36,207 nucleotides of DNA, taken from NCBI GenBank assembly GCA_018817645.1, contig JAHITK010000011.1, positions 1 to 36,207 of the forward strand. Direction: 5' to 3'. How positions within the stretch are numbered: position 1 is the stretch's first letter; the number at the start of each line of letters is the position of its first letter. Source of the DNA: Patescibacteria group bacterium (GTDB lineage Bacteria > Patescibacteriota > Minisyncoccia > Minisyncoccales > PEYH01). This document shows positions 1 to 6,652 of this stretch, piece after piece. Made by a program: the position numbers and the translations under genes. The notes under the pieces were generated by a model. The model saw nothing but the letters and a program-made list of their open reading frames with translations, made no database searches and was not told where the DNA came from.

Positions 1-36
1 AGCGGCAGCGAAAGCGAGAGCGGCAGCGAAAGCGAG
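1..36. repeat. 18-nt tandem repeat inside the edge gene
   Basis: Two exact copies of an 18-nt unit beginning agcggcagcgaaagcgag, followed at 37 by a decayed partial copy. It is in frame with the edge gene and encodes an Ala/Leu/Phe-rich hexapeptide. More copies may lie beyond the window edge. Confidence 0.7.
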
Positions 37-138
37 AGCGGCAACGGCAGAGGCATCACCTGTCATAGACAGTGTGATGAAGAATGCCGCCAGAACCAGG
101 GCCGTAACAATCGCTTGCCAGAGAATCATCTTCTTCAT
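1..138 (-). CDS. Partial Ala-rich exported or membrane protein (N-terminus only)
   Basis: Only the first 46 codons are inside the window; the gene runs off the left edge. The start is MKKMILWQAIVTALVLAAFF, a typical signal peptide or signal anchor: basic N-terminus and then a hydrophobic core, with a possible small-residue cleavage region near GDASA. The part after it is a repeat of Ala/Leu/Phe codons made by an 18-nt tandem repeat at 1-36. The start at 138 is preceded by AAAGGAGG at a spacing of 4 nt. That is a full SD, unlike nearly all other genes here. A good promoter and a possible leader peptide lie upstream. No family is recognised; the reading frame and secretion signal are fairly sure, the function is unknown. 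Confidence 0.6.
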   Translation of the reverse strand, partial: MKKMILWQAIVTALVLAAFFITLSMTGDASAVAALAFAAALAFAAA

Positions 139-161
139 CCTTCCTCCTTTGTCGAGATCAT
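135..161 (-). CDS. Possible 8-residue leader peptide (uORF) coupled to the edge gene
   Basis: ATG at 161 opens a short frame reading MISTKEEG and ends in TGA at 137-135. The TGA overlaps the ATG of the edge gene (138-136) in the arrangement ATGA. Its own SD-like AAAGGAGAGG lies 5 nt upstream. The overlap is the classic layout for translational coupling, but such a short frame could be chance. Confidence 0.3.
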   Translation of the reverse strand: MISTKEEG

Positions 162-188
162 CAAGACCTCTCCTTTCCGAATATCTAT

Positions 189-217
189 ACTATATCACAC
201 TATTTTAATCTTGTCCA
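189..217 (-). promoter_or_regulatory. Vegetative-type promoter for the edge gene
   Basis: On the minus strand TGGACA (217-212) and TATAGT (194-189) are separated by 17 nt. Each matches the sigma70 consensus at 5 of 6 bases. The predicted transcript starts near 182, leaving a leader of about 45 nt. It lies just downstream of the tmk terminator, so the edge gene appears to be its own transcription unit. Confidence 0.6.
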
Positions 218-223
218 GCCCCA

Positions 224-248
224 AAACCAAAAATCGCCTTTCGGGCGA
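224..248 (-). terminator. Rho-independent terminator after tmk
   Basis: The minus strand reads TCGCC-CGAAA-GGCGA followed by TTTTTGGTTTT. The stem is at 234-248 and the U-tract on its lower-coordinate side, 45 nt past the tmk stop. Confidence 0.65.
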
Positions 249-293
249 CAAAAAACTATTGGGATGACAAATGGGGCGAAAAACTTATAAAAT

Positions 294-1013
294 CTATCTT
301 AATCTCTTGCTAACCTTTGTCCAAATAATTTTATGAATAATCTCTGGGTTCAACATTTTCTTATTTTTAACGCACTCTATCACGTTATATTCTCTCGGAA
401 AAATCCTGGCTGCCAGCAAGTATGATTCCATTGTTTCTCGCAAGTGTTTCAAATCCCTTTCGTGAATATCCCTTTTCCTATTACCTAAATACCCTAACCT
501 TTTACGCGCCTTAATTTTATCGCTGATTCTCGGGGATAATTTATAGGATAACTCCGGAGTGTTTTTTAAGATAAAAATAATATCCGGCTTTGGGATACCA
601 AATAAATCATATTCTAAGTTATAAAGCCAGTTAAAATATTCTAATCTTTTTTTCTTATCCCGGATTTTCCCTCCCTGATGCCCGATATTAGAAGAAACAT
701 AGCGGTCAGCAATGACTATTTTCCCCTGACCTAAAAACTTTCTAATTTTAAAAGAAGCGTCATATCTGTCACAGGCGTAAAAAACAGAAGCCCGGTAGGA
801 CCCCACTTGTCTTGATGAGCCGTATTTCCCATTAAGATACTCCTCTATCATTCCAGCGGATTTTTTTCCATATTGTGGAAAGTCAATTTTTGCCGCCGAA
901 AAACCGGCTTTTCTAAGTTCTTTAGCCAAAAGTTTGGTTTGAGTTGATTTCCCCGAACCATCCAAGCCCTCAAAAACGATAAATAACGACGAATTCACTT
1001 TTCCTTTTTTCAT
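294..1013 (-). CDS. tmk: Thymidylate kinase
   Basis: 239 aa. It phosphorylates dTMP to dTDP for dTTP synthesis in the cytoplasm. The P-loop GLDGSGKS is at residues 16-23, the DRY motif typical of dTMP kinases is at 103-105 (IVIADRYVSSN), and an Arg/Lys-rich lid segment lies around 165-185. The length is slightly above the usual 205-215 because of a short N-terminal lead and a longer middle. It starts with ATG at 1013; only a weak AGGG lies upstream. It sits alone between the tRNA cluster terminator and its own terminator. A related deoxynucleoside kinase is possible but less likely given the DRY motif. Confidence 0.85.
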   Translation of the reverse strand: MKKGKVNSSLFIVFEGLDGSGKSTQTKLLAKELRKAGFSAAKIDFPQYGKKSAGMIEEYLNGKYGSSRQVGSYRASVFYACDRYDASFKIRKFLGQGKIVIADRYVSSNIGHQGGKIRDKKKRLEYFNWLYNLEYDLFGIPKPDIIFILKNTPELSYKLSPRISDKIKARKRLGYLGNRKRDIHERDLKHLRETMESYLLAARIFPREYNVIECVKNKKMLNPEIIHKIIWTKVSKRLR

Positions 1014-1045
1014 ATTGCCCTATTTTAACATTTTGTTTCTGTAAA

Positions 1046-1080
1046 GCAAAAATCTGTTGGAAAACCCAACAGATTTTTGC
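1046..1080 (-). terminator. Terminator of the tRNA cluster (15-bp perfect stem)
   Basis: GCAAAAATCTGTTGG (1046-1060) pairs perfectly with CCAACAGATTTTTGC (1066-1080) around a 5-nt loop. U-rich arms on both sides make it potentially bidirectional. It lies 18 nt past tRNA-Asp and 33 nt before tmk. Confidence 0.65.
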
Positions 1081-1097
1081 GAAAATGATAATTTATG

Positions 1098-1173
1098 CGC
1101 GGGCGATGGGATTTGAACCCACGATCTCTGCCGTGACAGGGCAGCGCTTTGAACCGGACTGAGCTACGCCCGC
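1098..1173 (-). tRNA. tRNA-Asp (anticodon GTC)
   Basis: The acceptor stem is GCGGGCG/CGCCCGC. The anticodon arm CTGCC-CTGTCAC-GGCAG gives GTC, the T arm is canonical (GGGTTCAAATCCC), and discriminator G is at 1098 as expected for Asp. The D stem is slightly weak (GCTC against AAGC). CCA is not encoded: the sequence after the discriminator reads CATAAAT. It is the last gene of a minus-strand tRNA cluster with a terminator right after. Confidence 0.92.
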
Positions 1174-1188
1174 ATATTCTTTTTTTTA

Positions 1189-1262
1189 TGCCGGTGGAGG
1201 GATTTGAACCCCCGACACAAGGATTATGATTCCTCTGCTCTTGACCACTGAGCTACACCGGC
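1189..1262 (-). tRNA. tRNA with CAT anticodon (elongator Met, or Ile read after lysidine modification)
   Basis: The acceptor is GCCGGTG/CACCGGC with discriminator A. The D arm is GCTC-AGTGGTCAA-GAGC, the anticodon arm GAGGA-ATCATAA-TCCTT gives CAT, and the T loop is normal (TTCAAAT). It is not the initiator: the 1-72 pair is Watson-Crick and the anticodon stem lacks the run of G-C pairs. Elongator Met and tRNA-Ile2 share this anticodon and cannot be told apart safely by eye. CCA is not encoded. Confidence 0.88.
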
Positions 1263-1362
1263 CGGCTACAACAATACAAAACATGTCGCGGGGCCTGGAA
1301 TTGCACCAGGGTCTGGGGCTTCTGTTATACTTCTTGTTTCCAAGAAGAATGGACTATACCAT

Positions 1363-1467
1363 CCCCGCCCTCTATGCCTGCTGAATATTTAATTCGGTAA
1401 TTCAATCCTATTAAGAATTGAGAATTGAAAACTAAATTAATTTATTCCGCGAGCTTAGAGGGCGGGG
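1363..1467. repeat. GC-clamped palindromic element, copy 1 (forms intron P8)
   Basis: CCCCGCCCTCTA (1363-1374) is the exact reverse complement of TAGAGGGCGGGG (1456-1467). The interior of about 80 nt is AT-rich. It forms the P8 helix of the group I intron. Copies 2 and 3 have the same arms and a similar length. Confidence 0.6.
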
Positions 1468-1491
1468 TTCCCATTATAGTCTCTGAACCTT

Positions 1492-1589
1492 CCCCGCCCC
1501 CTATACACACAGAATTTTACAGAAGCGCGCTCCAAAATCCACAGAGAATTGAAGCACTAATTGTTTTTCTATGTGCTTAGGGGGCGGGG
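1492..1589. repeat. GC-clamped palindromic element, copy 2 (forms intron P6 extension)
   Basis: CCCCGCCCCCTA (1492-1503) pairs perfectly with TAGGGGGCGGGG (1578-1589), with inner CACA/TGTG pairing. It forms the P6 extension of the intron and differs from copy 1 by one arm base. Confidence 0.6.
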
Positions 1590-1877
1590 CTTGGCTGCTG
1601 ATTGCCAAATCTTCTTTTTTTTCAAACAATCGCGCCTATCCTTTCGGATTACGCTGTTGTAAAAGAAGCTCTAATGGTTTTCCAGCAGTTTAGGGAATTT
1701 TCCACAGAACATTACTGTCCTGGGTCACACTTTGGATATGAGACCCCCGAGATACTACTTCTCTACCCCGCTCTAATCAATTTAACAATTAAACAAGTAA
1801 ACAAACGCTTCGCTTAAGCAATTTAACAATTCAAGGAGCGATTGTTTATTAACCTTTGTTATGATAACTCACAAACG

Positions 1878-1952
1878 AAAAAAAATCAATCCCACCTCCG
1901 CTAACGCTACGGGGGGGCTTGCTCGCCTGCCAAAGGCAAGGAAATTGGGATT
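1878..1952 (-). terminator. Terminator after the 2.0-2.6 kb membrane protein gene
   Basis: The minus-strand stem AATCCCA (1952-1946)/TGGGATT (1894-1888) encloses a GC-rich inner hairpin. It is followed within 2 nt by eight Ts (1885-1878). It separates the gatCA operon from the tRNA cluster. Confidence 0.6.
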
Positions 1953-1956
1953 TAAT

Positions 1957-2583
1957 TTAATTTACTTCCCCCATCTCCTTGAGCGCTTTTCCATAAATGC
2001 CCACTAACTCTTTCGCTCTCTCTTGGGTCAATATCGTCTTGGGATTACCGAGCATTTTTTCCAAGACCCTTTTAACTTCCATAATTTCATCAAAATTGGA
2101 AATTGATTCCGACGACAGTTCCTTGCCGTATTTCGCCATCATTTTAAAAAATATTTTATCCGCGTCAATCAACGCCAACTTGTAATTGAGTTCTCCCTTG
2201 CTTTCCAGCCGGTCTAAAACCCTTTCCCAGTCGGTCCTCTCAACTCTGCCCTGCCTTAAATCCTCTGTCTCGGATGGTTCCGGCGCCTGCTCTTCTTTTT
2301 CTTTTTCTCCAAGGGGAAATTCCTCCTCCTGCTCCTTGCGCGCCTCTTTCAATAATTTCTTTTTTCCTTTAACTGCGCTCGGACCGTAATTTCTCCTCCA
2401 GTATTTATAATCCTTCCAATCATCCAGACATAAATGGCGAAGATAGCTCGTGGTAAATAAAAAATAGACAATCGCGCCAAAAAACAGAATGGAAAAGATA
2501 ATCACCACCACTTTAAGCGGCAAAAGCGCTCTCTGCAGTTCCGGAGAAACGATGATATTAAGAATGTCTTGGAGTAATTTCAT
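1957..2583 (-). CDS. Hypothetical single-pass membrane protein with charged coiled domain
   Basis: No family recognised. 208 aa from ATG at 2583 (MKLLQDILNI). A longer frame upstream would need a TTG start and a deeper overlap with gatA. One strong transmembrane segment lies near residues 22-45 (VVVIIFSILFFGAIVYFLF), followed by a basic stretch and then a Glu/Lys-rich linker that looks coiled or disordered. The C-terminal half (WERVLDRLESKGELNYKLAL) is a compact helical domain, probably cytoplasmic. It overlaps the end of gatA by 26 nt, so it is translated from the same transcript. No SD is visible. Confidence 0.6.
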   Translation of the reverse strand: MKLLQDILNIIVSPELQRALLPLKVVVIIFSILFFGAIVYFLFTTSYLRHLCLDDWKDYKYWRRNYGPSAVKGKKKLLKEARKEQEEEFPLGEKEKEEQAPEPSETEDLRQGRVERTDWERVLDRLESKGELNYKLALIDADKIFFKMMAKYGKELSSESISNFDEIMEVKRVLEKMLGNPKTILTQERAKELVGIYGKALKEMGEVN

Positions 2584-3994
2584 TTTCAAAATAATTAGCG
2601 GCGCTGAAAAGCAAATCTTCTTTGAAAGGCGGAGCAATGAATTGAATTCCGATTGGCAAATTGCCTGATTTGCCTGCGGGAACCGATATTGCCGGCAGCC
2701 CGGCTAAATTGGCGGGAACGGTTAACAAGTCGGCCAAATACATTGACAACGGATCATCCAATCGGTCTCCAAGCTTGAAAGGCAAAGTCGGCAAAGTGGG
2801 CGCAAGAATCAAATCCACTTTTTCAAACGCTTTCTTAAAATCTTCCACGATTTTAGTCCTCACTTTCTGGGCGCGCAAGTAATAAGCGTCGTAATAGCCG
2901 GCAGACAAAACATAGGTGCCTAACATTATTCTTCTTTTTACCTCATTCCCGAAATATTCGGCCCGGGTGTTCACATAGGTATCTAATAATTCATCTCCTG
3001 GCTCTGACATTCCGTATCTTATGCCGTCATAACGCGCTAAATTACTGGAAACCTCGGCTGGCGTGATAATATAATAACACGCCACGCCATAACCGAGATG
3101 AGGCAAGCTTAATATTTCAAACTTAATTCCGCTCTGCTTTAATTTTTGAATTGAGGCCTCCAAAACATCTCTTACTTCTTTCTGAATCCCTTGGCCGGAA
3201 CATTCTTTTGGCAAACCAATCACCAAATCCTTAATTGGCTTGTCGGTTGCTCCGTATTCCCGGCCCATTTCGCAGCTCGTTGAGTCCATTTCATCCCTTC
3301 CTTTTATTATATCAAATAAAATCCTGGCGTCCTCGGTATTTTTGGATAAAGGGCCTATCTGATCCAGAGATGAAGCCATCGCTATCAGCCCGTATCTGGA
3401 AACCGCCCCGTAGGTTGGCTTCATTCCCACTATCCCGCAAGCGGACGCGGGCTGGCGCACCGAGCCGGCCGTGTCAGAGCCAAACGCCCCAACACACATA
3501 TTCGCGGCTACAGCAGCAGCCGAGCCGGAAGAAGAGCCGCCGGGCGCGTACTCTAAATCATTGGGATTCTTGGTCGGCCCATAAGCCGAATACTCTCCGG
3601 AGGCGCCCATAGCAAATTCGTCCAAATTGGTCTTACCGACAATAATCGCTCCTGCTTCCTTGAGTTTTTTGACAACAGTCGCATCATAAGGGGCAATGTA
3701 ATTATCTAAAATCTTAGAGCCGGCAGTGGCCCGCTTCCCTTTAACTAAGATATTATCCTTAATTGCCACGGGAACTCCGGCCAAAGGCGGCAGTTTTCTT
3801 TTGGCAGAAACCATAGCGTCAATTGTTTTTGCCTGCTCTTTCGCCTCTTTTTCAAAAACCGAGATAAAAGCATTGATTTTTTTCTCTTTCTTTGAGATGT
3901 TGTCCAAAAAACCGTCAATAATTTCTTGGCCGGAAAACTTTTTGCTTTCTAGCCCCTGGACAATTTTTCCAATGGTCAGGGAAGATAAGTCCAT
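2558..3994 (-). CDS. gatA: Aspartyl/glutamyl-tRNA amidotransferase subunit A
   Basis: 478 aa, normal length. It is the amidase subunit of GatCAB, which converts Asp-tRNA(Asn) or Glu-tRNA(Gln) to the amide form using ammonia from glutamine. The amidase-signature triad is intact: Lys79 (VAIKDN), Ser154 in GGSSSGS and Ser178 in GSDTAGSVR. It follows gatC by 2 nt, so the two are cotranscribed. gatB is not in the window, which is common when the genes are split. Its presence implies that this cell makes Asn-tRNA, Gln-tRNA or both by the indirect route. Start ATG at 3994, no SD. Confidence 0.95.
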   Translation of the reverse strand: MDLSSLTIGKIVQGLESKKFSGQEIIDGFLDNISKKEKKINAFISVFEKEAKEQAKTIDAMVSAKRKLPPLAGVPVAIKDNILVKGKRATAGSKILDNYIAPYDATVVKKLKEAGAIIVGKTNLDEFAMGASGEYSAYGPTKNPNDLEYAPGGSSSGSAAAVAANMCVGAFGSDTAGSVRQPASACGIVGMKPTYGAVSRYGLIAMASSLDQIGPLSKNTEDARILFDIIKGRDEMDSTSCEMGREYGATDKPIKDLVIGLPKECSGQGIQKEVRDVLEASIQKLKQSGIKFEILSLPHLGYGVACYYIITPAEVSSNLARYDGIRYGMSEPGDELLDTYVNTRAEYFGNEVKRRIMLGTYVLSAGYYDAYYLRAQKVRTKIVEDFKKAFEKVDLILAPTLPTLPFKLGDRLDDPLSMYLADLLTVPANLAGLPAISVPAGKSGNLPIGIQFIAPPFKEDLLFSAANYFENEITPRHS

Positions 3995-3996
3995 AG

Positions 3997-4284
3997 TTAA
4001 AATATTGGCTTTACTTTTACAAACCTTCCCTTTTTGTGAGGGGCGGCCTTGATAAGCTCGTCAGCCAGTTCATCGCTCGACGATTTCGCCTCATCAAGCC
4101 GGGTAATATTTTTCAAATTAACAGAGTGGCTGGTAGGGCTGACATTTTCAATGTCAACCTCTTTGAGCTTATCGATATAATCCAAAATAGCCGAGAGGTC
4201 TTTTTGGAATCCCTCCAGCTCTTTTTCCGTGAAATTTATTCTGGCCAATCCTGCGATATGCTTAACTTGTTCGAGGTCAATCAT
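3997..4284 (-). CDS. gatC: Aspartyl/glutamyl-tRNA amidotransferase subunit C
   Basis: 95 aa, the usual size. GatC is a small helical belt that wraps GatA and stabilises the GatCAB complex. The start MIDLEQVKHIAGLARINFTE matches the family pattern (helix, then hALARL-like segment, then E-E). The middle VENVSPTSHSVNLKN corresponds to the conserved V-P-T/S region, and the end KAAPHKKGRFVKVKPIF to the A-P-x-G-F-VP motif. gatA begins 2 nt after its stop; mreB ends 8 nt before its start. Confidence 0.9.
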   Translation of the reverse strand: MIDLEQVKHIAGLARINFTEKELEGFQKDLSAILDYIDKLKEVDIENVSPTSHSVNLKNITRLDEAKSSSDELADELIKAAPHKKGRFVKVKPIF

Positions 4285-4292
4285 AATAAATT

Positions 4293-5378
4293 TTATGATT
4301 GTTCGCCCGGTTGACGCGGGGGCGCAAACTCTTCTTTTTCCGATAAAACATCTTCCAGCTGGTCAATATTTTCCAGCACCATCCCGGCGCCCCTGACCAC
4401 TGCAGTGAGGGGATCTTCAATAATTTTAGTCGGTATTTTGGTTTCTTTGGAGATTAATTCATCTAATCCTCTTAACAGCGACCCGCCTCCGGCCAGGAAA
4501 ATTCCCCGGGTCATTACATCTGCCACTAATTCCGGCGGAGTCGCTTCGATCGTATCTTTTATGGCATTAACGATTTGCCTCACTGATTTTTGAAGAGCCA
4601 TCCTGATGCTGTCTTCACTCACTATTACCTCTTCCGGCAATCCGGTAATCAAATTCCTTCCTCGAATCGGCATCTCTGCCTTGCCATTTTTGCCGGACTT
4701 GGTTCCTTTGCTGGAATAGATAGAGCCGATCTTGATTTTTACTTTTTCCGCGGTGCGCGAGCCAATCAACAAATGATATTCTTCCTGACTGAAATCAATA
4801 ATATCCTGATCAAGCTTGTCGCCCGCAATCTTCAAACTTTGGGCAAGGACTATCCCGCCCAGAGATATCACCGCGATATCGGTCGTACCACCTCCGATAT
4901 CAACAATAAAATTTCCGCCGGGCTCTTGAATCGGCAAACGCGCCCCTATGGCAGCCGCAATTGGCTGTTCGATTAAATAAACCTTTCTGGCACCGGCGTT
5001 CTTGGTAGCGTCCCGAACCGACTTTTTCTCCACCTCGGTGAGACCGCAAGGAATGCCAACGATTACTCTGGGCCTTGGAAAAACAACCCGATTTTTATAA
5101 GCGCCTTCAATAAAATATTTAAGCATTTGCTCGGCTATCTCAAAATCCGAGATTACGCCTTTAACCAGAGGCCGGCTGGCAACAATATGGGTCGGGGTTC
5201 TGCCTACCATTCTCTTGGCTTCCTGGCCGATGGCTAAAACCTGCCCTGTTTTTTGATTAATCGCCACCACCGACGGCTCGGTGATGACAATCCCCTCTCC
5301 TTTCACATAAGCAAGGGTGGTGGCTGTTCCCAAATCAATGGCAATATCTTTCTTTAATTTAGAAAAAGGATTAAACAT
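4293..5378 (-). CDS. mreB: MreB-family actin-like cell shape protein (copy B)
   Basis: 361 aa. MreB forms membrane-associated filaments that guide cell wall synthesis. Actin-fold nucleotide motifs are present: DLGTATTLAYVKGEG near residue 16 (phosphate 1), VDIGGGTTDIAVISLGG in the middle (phosphate 2) and IFLAGGGSLLRGL near the end (adenosine). The C-terminus carries about 15 extra acidic and Pro-rich residues (SEKEEFAPPRQPGEQS). A second mreB lies at 11.2-12.2 kb and is clearly different, so these are paralogues. It lies between proS and gatC with short gaps. Start ATG at 5378, no SD. Confidence 0.92.
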   Translation of the reverse strand: MFNPFSKLKKDIAIDLGTATTLAYVKGEGIVITEPSVVAINQKTGQVLAIGQEAKRMVGRTPTHIVASRPLVKGVISDFEIAEQMLKYFIEGAYKNRVVFPRPRVIVGIPCGLTEVEKKSVRDATKNAGARKVYLIEQPIAAAIGARLPIQEPGGNFIVDIGGGTTDIAVISLGGIVLAQSLKIAGDKLDQDIIDFSQEEYHLLIGSRTAEKVKIKIGSIYSSKGTKSGKNGKAEMPIRGRNLITGLPEEVIVSEDSIRMALQKSVRQIVNAIKDTIEATPPELVADVMTRGIFLAGGGSLLRGLDELISKETKIPTKIIEDPLTAVVRGAGMVLENIDQLEDVLSEKEEFAPPRQPGEQS

Positions 5379-5408
5379 AATCGGAAATTAAAAGTTAAAA
5401 GTCCAAAT

Positions 5409-6647
5409 CTAAATCTTTAAGTCCTTAATTTTAACAATCTTGACTGGCTTTTTGCCCCTCTCTTTAAGTTCAACGCTGTCTTTCTCCAGGGTTTTCTCGC
5501 TCAGCACAATCCTCAAAGGAATGCCGATCAAATCCGACTCAATTAATTTCTGCCCAGGGCCGACATCTATCCTGTCATCGTATAATACTTCAACGCCTGA
5601 TTTTTGTAAATGGCTATAAATCTTCTCTGTTTGCTCTTTTATTTTCTTATTCTTGAGGTTTAGGGGCACTAAATGAACCGCATAAGGAGCCACTTCTTTG
5701 GGCCAGATGATGCCGCTGTCATCATGATTGGCTTCAACAATAGTCGCCATAAGCCGTCCCACCCCGATGCCGTAGGAAGCCATAATAACCAATTTCTTTT
5801 TGCCGTCCTTATCGATAAACGACAAATCAAAGGGTTCAGAATATTTTGTGCCTAAGGGAAAAATATTGCCGACTTCTATTCCTCTTGATTGCTTGAGTGT
5901 TGCTTTGCATTTCGGGCATTTGTCACCTTCTTTGCTTTTCGCTATTTCCTTATTCTGGGCGAAATCGCACTTTGGACAATAAATAACCGTATCCTCTCCA
6001 ACCGGCGTCAGGGATTGAAACTCATGAGTGAAAGAGCTGGTGAATCCTTCGCCCGAGGCCTCTACCATTTTAACTGACAGCCCGCACCTCTTAAAAATCT
6101 TCAAATAACTCTTTGCCACCTTGAAATAATAATTCTGAAAATCTTTCTCATCAGGATGGAAGCTGTACAAATCCTTCATCGCGAATTCTCTGGTCCGCAA
6201 AAGCCCGCCGGCAAACCTTATCTCGTTCCGGAATTTGGTTTGAATTTGAAATAAATATAACGGCAAGTCCTTGTAGGAAGCTATTCTCTCCTTGACGATT
6301 TTTGCCATTACCTCTTCGTGGGTTGAGCCAAGGGCAAATTCTTTGTTATGGCTGTCTTTAAGCTTATATAACGGGGGCAACATCGCATCCCACCGGCCGG
6401 TCTTCTGCCAGATCGCTTTGGGATGCATCATCGGCAGAAAAACTTCCTGTCCGCCAATCTCAAGCATCTCCTCCCTGATAATCTGGGCCACCTTTTGATG
6501 AACGCGCCAGCCCAAAGGTAAGAAACTATAAATGCCTGAACCAAGCTGGTCTATAAAATCGCCTTTGTATAAAAATTTATGGGAAACCGCCTCGATATCG
6601 TTAGGAATCTCTTTTTTGCTGCGATAGAAAAGTTTTGATTGGAACAT
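5409..6647 (-). CDS. proS: Prolyl-tRNA synthetase, short form with Cys ribbon in place of the editing domain
   Basis: 412 aa against about 570 for the usual bacterial enzyme. It charges tRNA-Pro. Class II motifs are present: GSTHEE at 107-112, FRNEIR at 139-144 and motif 3 GIGVGRLM at 293-300, followed by the HGTP anticodon-binding domain. Between motifs 2 and 3, where most bacteria have an INS editing domain of about 180 residues, this protein has only about 30. These carry CPKC (224-227) and CPKC (244-247), which look like a zinc ribbon, and then the standard RGIEVGNIF. It is downstream of rseP by 5 nt. Start ATG at 6647. Confidence 0.93.
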   Translation of the reverse strand: MFQSKLFYRSKKEIPNDIEAVSHKFLYKGDFIDQLGSGIYSFLPLGWRVHQKVAQIIREEMLEIGGQEVFLPMMHPKAIWQKTGRWDAMLPPLYKLKDSHNKEFALGSTHEEVMAKIVKERIASYKDLPLYLFQIQTKFRNEIRFAGGLLRTREFAMKDLYSFHPDEKDFQNYYFKVAKSYLKIFKRCGLSVKMVEASGEGFTSSFTHEFQSLTPVGEDTVIYCPKCDFAQNKEIAKSKEGDKCPKCKATLKQSRGIEVGNIFPLGTKYSEPFDLSFIDKDGKKKLVIMASYGIGVGRLMATIVEANHDDSGIIWPKEVAPYAVHLVPLNLKNKKIKEQTEKIYSHLQKSGVEVLYDDRIDVGPGQKLIESDLIGIPLRIVLSEKTLEKDSVELKERGKKPVKIVKIKDLKI

Positions 6648-6652
6648 ATTGT

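Larger units (their letters stand above)
1322..1737 (-). ncRNA. Group I self-splicing intron in tRNA-fMet (416 nt, IC3-like, no ORF)
   Basis: Minus strand. P1: exon GGGTCTCAT (1746-1738) pairs with GTGTGACCC (1730-1722), with a T-G wobble at the 5' splice site. P3: TTCCC (1697-1693) with GGGAA (1472-1468). P4: CTGCTG (1688-1683) with CAGCAG (1600-1595), flanked by TAAA and GGCAAT as in tRNA-Leu introns. P6 extension: 1589-1492. P7: GACTATA (1481-1475) with TATAGTC (1358-1352), preceded by the CAGA signature. P8: 1467-1363. P9: CTTCTTG-GAAA-CAAGAAG (1347-1330). The last base G1322 is the terminal G. The order of elements is that of a complete catalytic core. No homing endonuclease is encoded. 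The subgroup is inferred by resemblance to cyanobacterial tRNA introns. Confidence 0.85.
1286..1772 (-). tRNA. Initiator tRNA-fMet (CAT), split by a group I intron
   Basis: The 5' exon is 1772-1738 and ends exactly at anticodon CAT (1740-1738). The 3' exon is 1321-1286 and the spliced tRNA is 71 nt. Acceptor pairs 2-7 are GCGGGG/CCCCGC, while A1 faces G72. A missing 1-72 pair is the bacterial initiator mark. A11-T24 in the D stem (GAGA/TCTC) and GGGG facing CCCC in the anticodon stem fit as well. The T arm is CCTGG-TGCAATT-CCAGG, with G at position 55 instead of U; the D loop AGTAGTA has A at 18 instead of G. No CCA is encoded. The broken anticodon arm and odd T loop could make automatic tRNA searches miss it. 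Confidence 0.85.

Noticed and set aside
1286-1380. A tRNA-Gly-like gene, from the GCGGGG/CCCCGC acceptor pairing next to TGGTATAG
   Set aside because: The GCGGGGA at 1368-1362 belongs to intron helix P8; the supposed anticodon arm is a GAAA tetraloop hairpin (P9) with no anticodon. The correct 5' half is at 1772-1738.
1602-1817. A 71-residue plus-strand ORF
   Set aside because: It lies antisense over the tRNA-fMet 5' exon and intron core, has no start signal and no recognisable protein features.
3235-3612. Plus-strand ORF of 125 residues over gatA
   Set aside because: It is the antisense shadow of a strongly conserved amidase gene; similar shadows over ribosomal genes, alaS and mreB were left out for the same reason.
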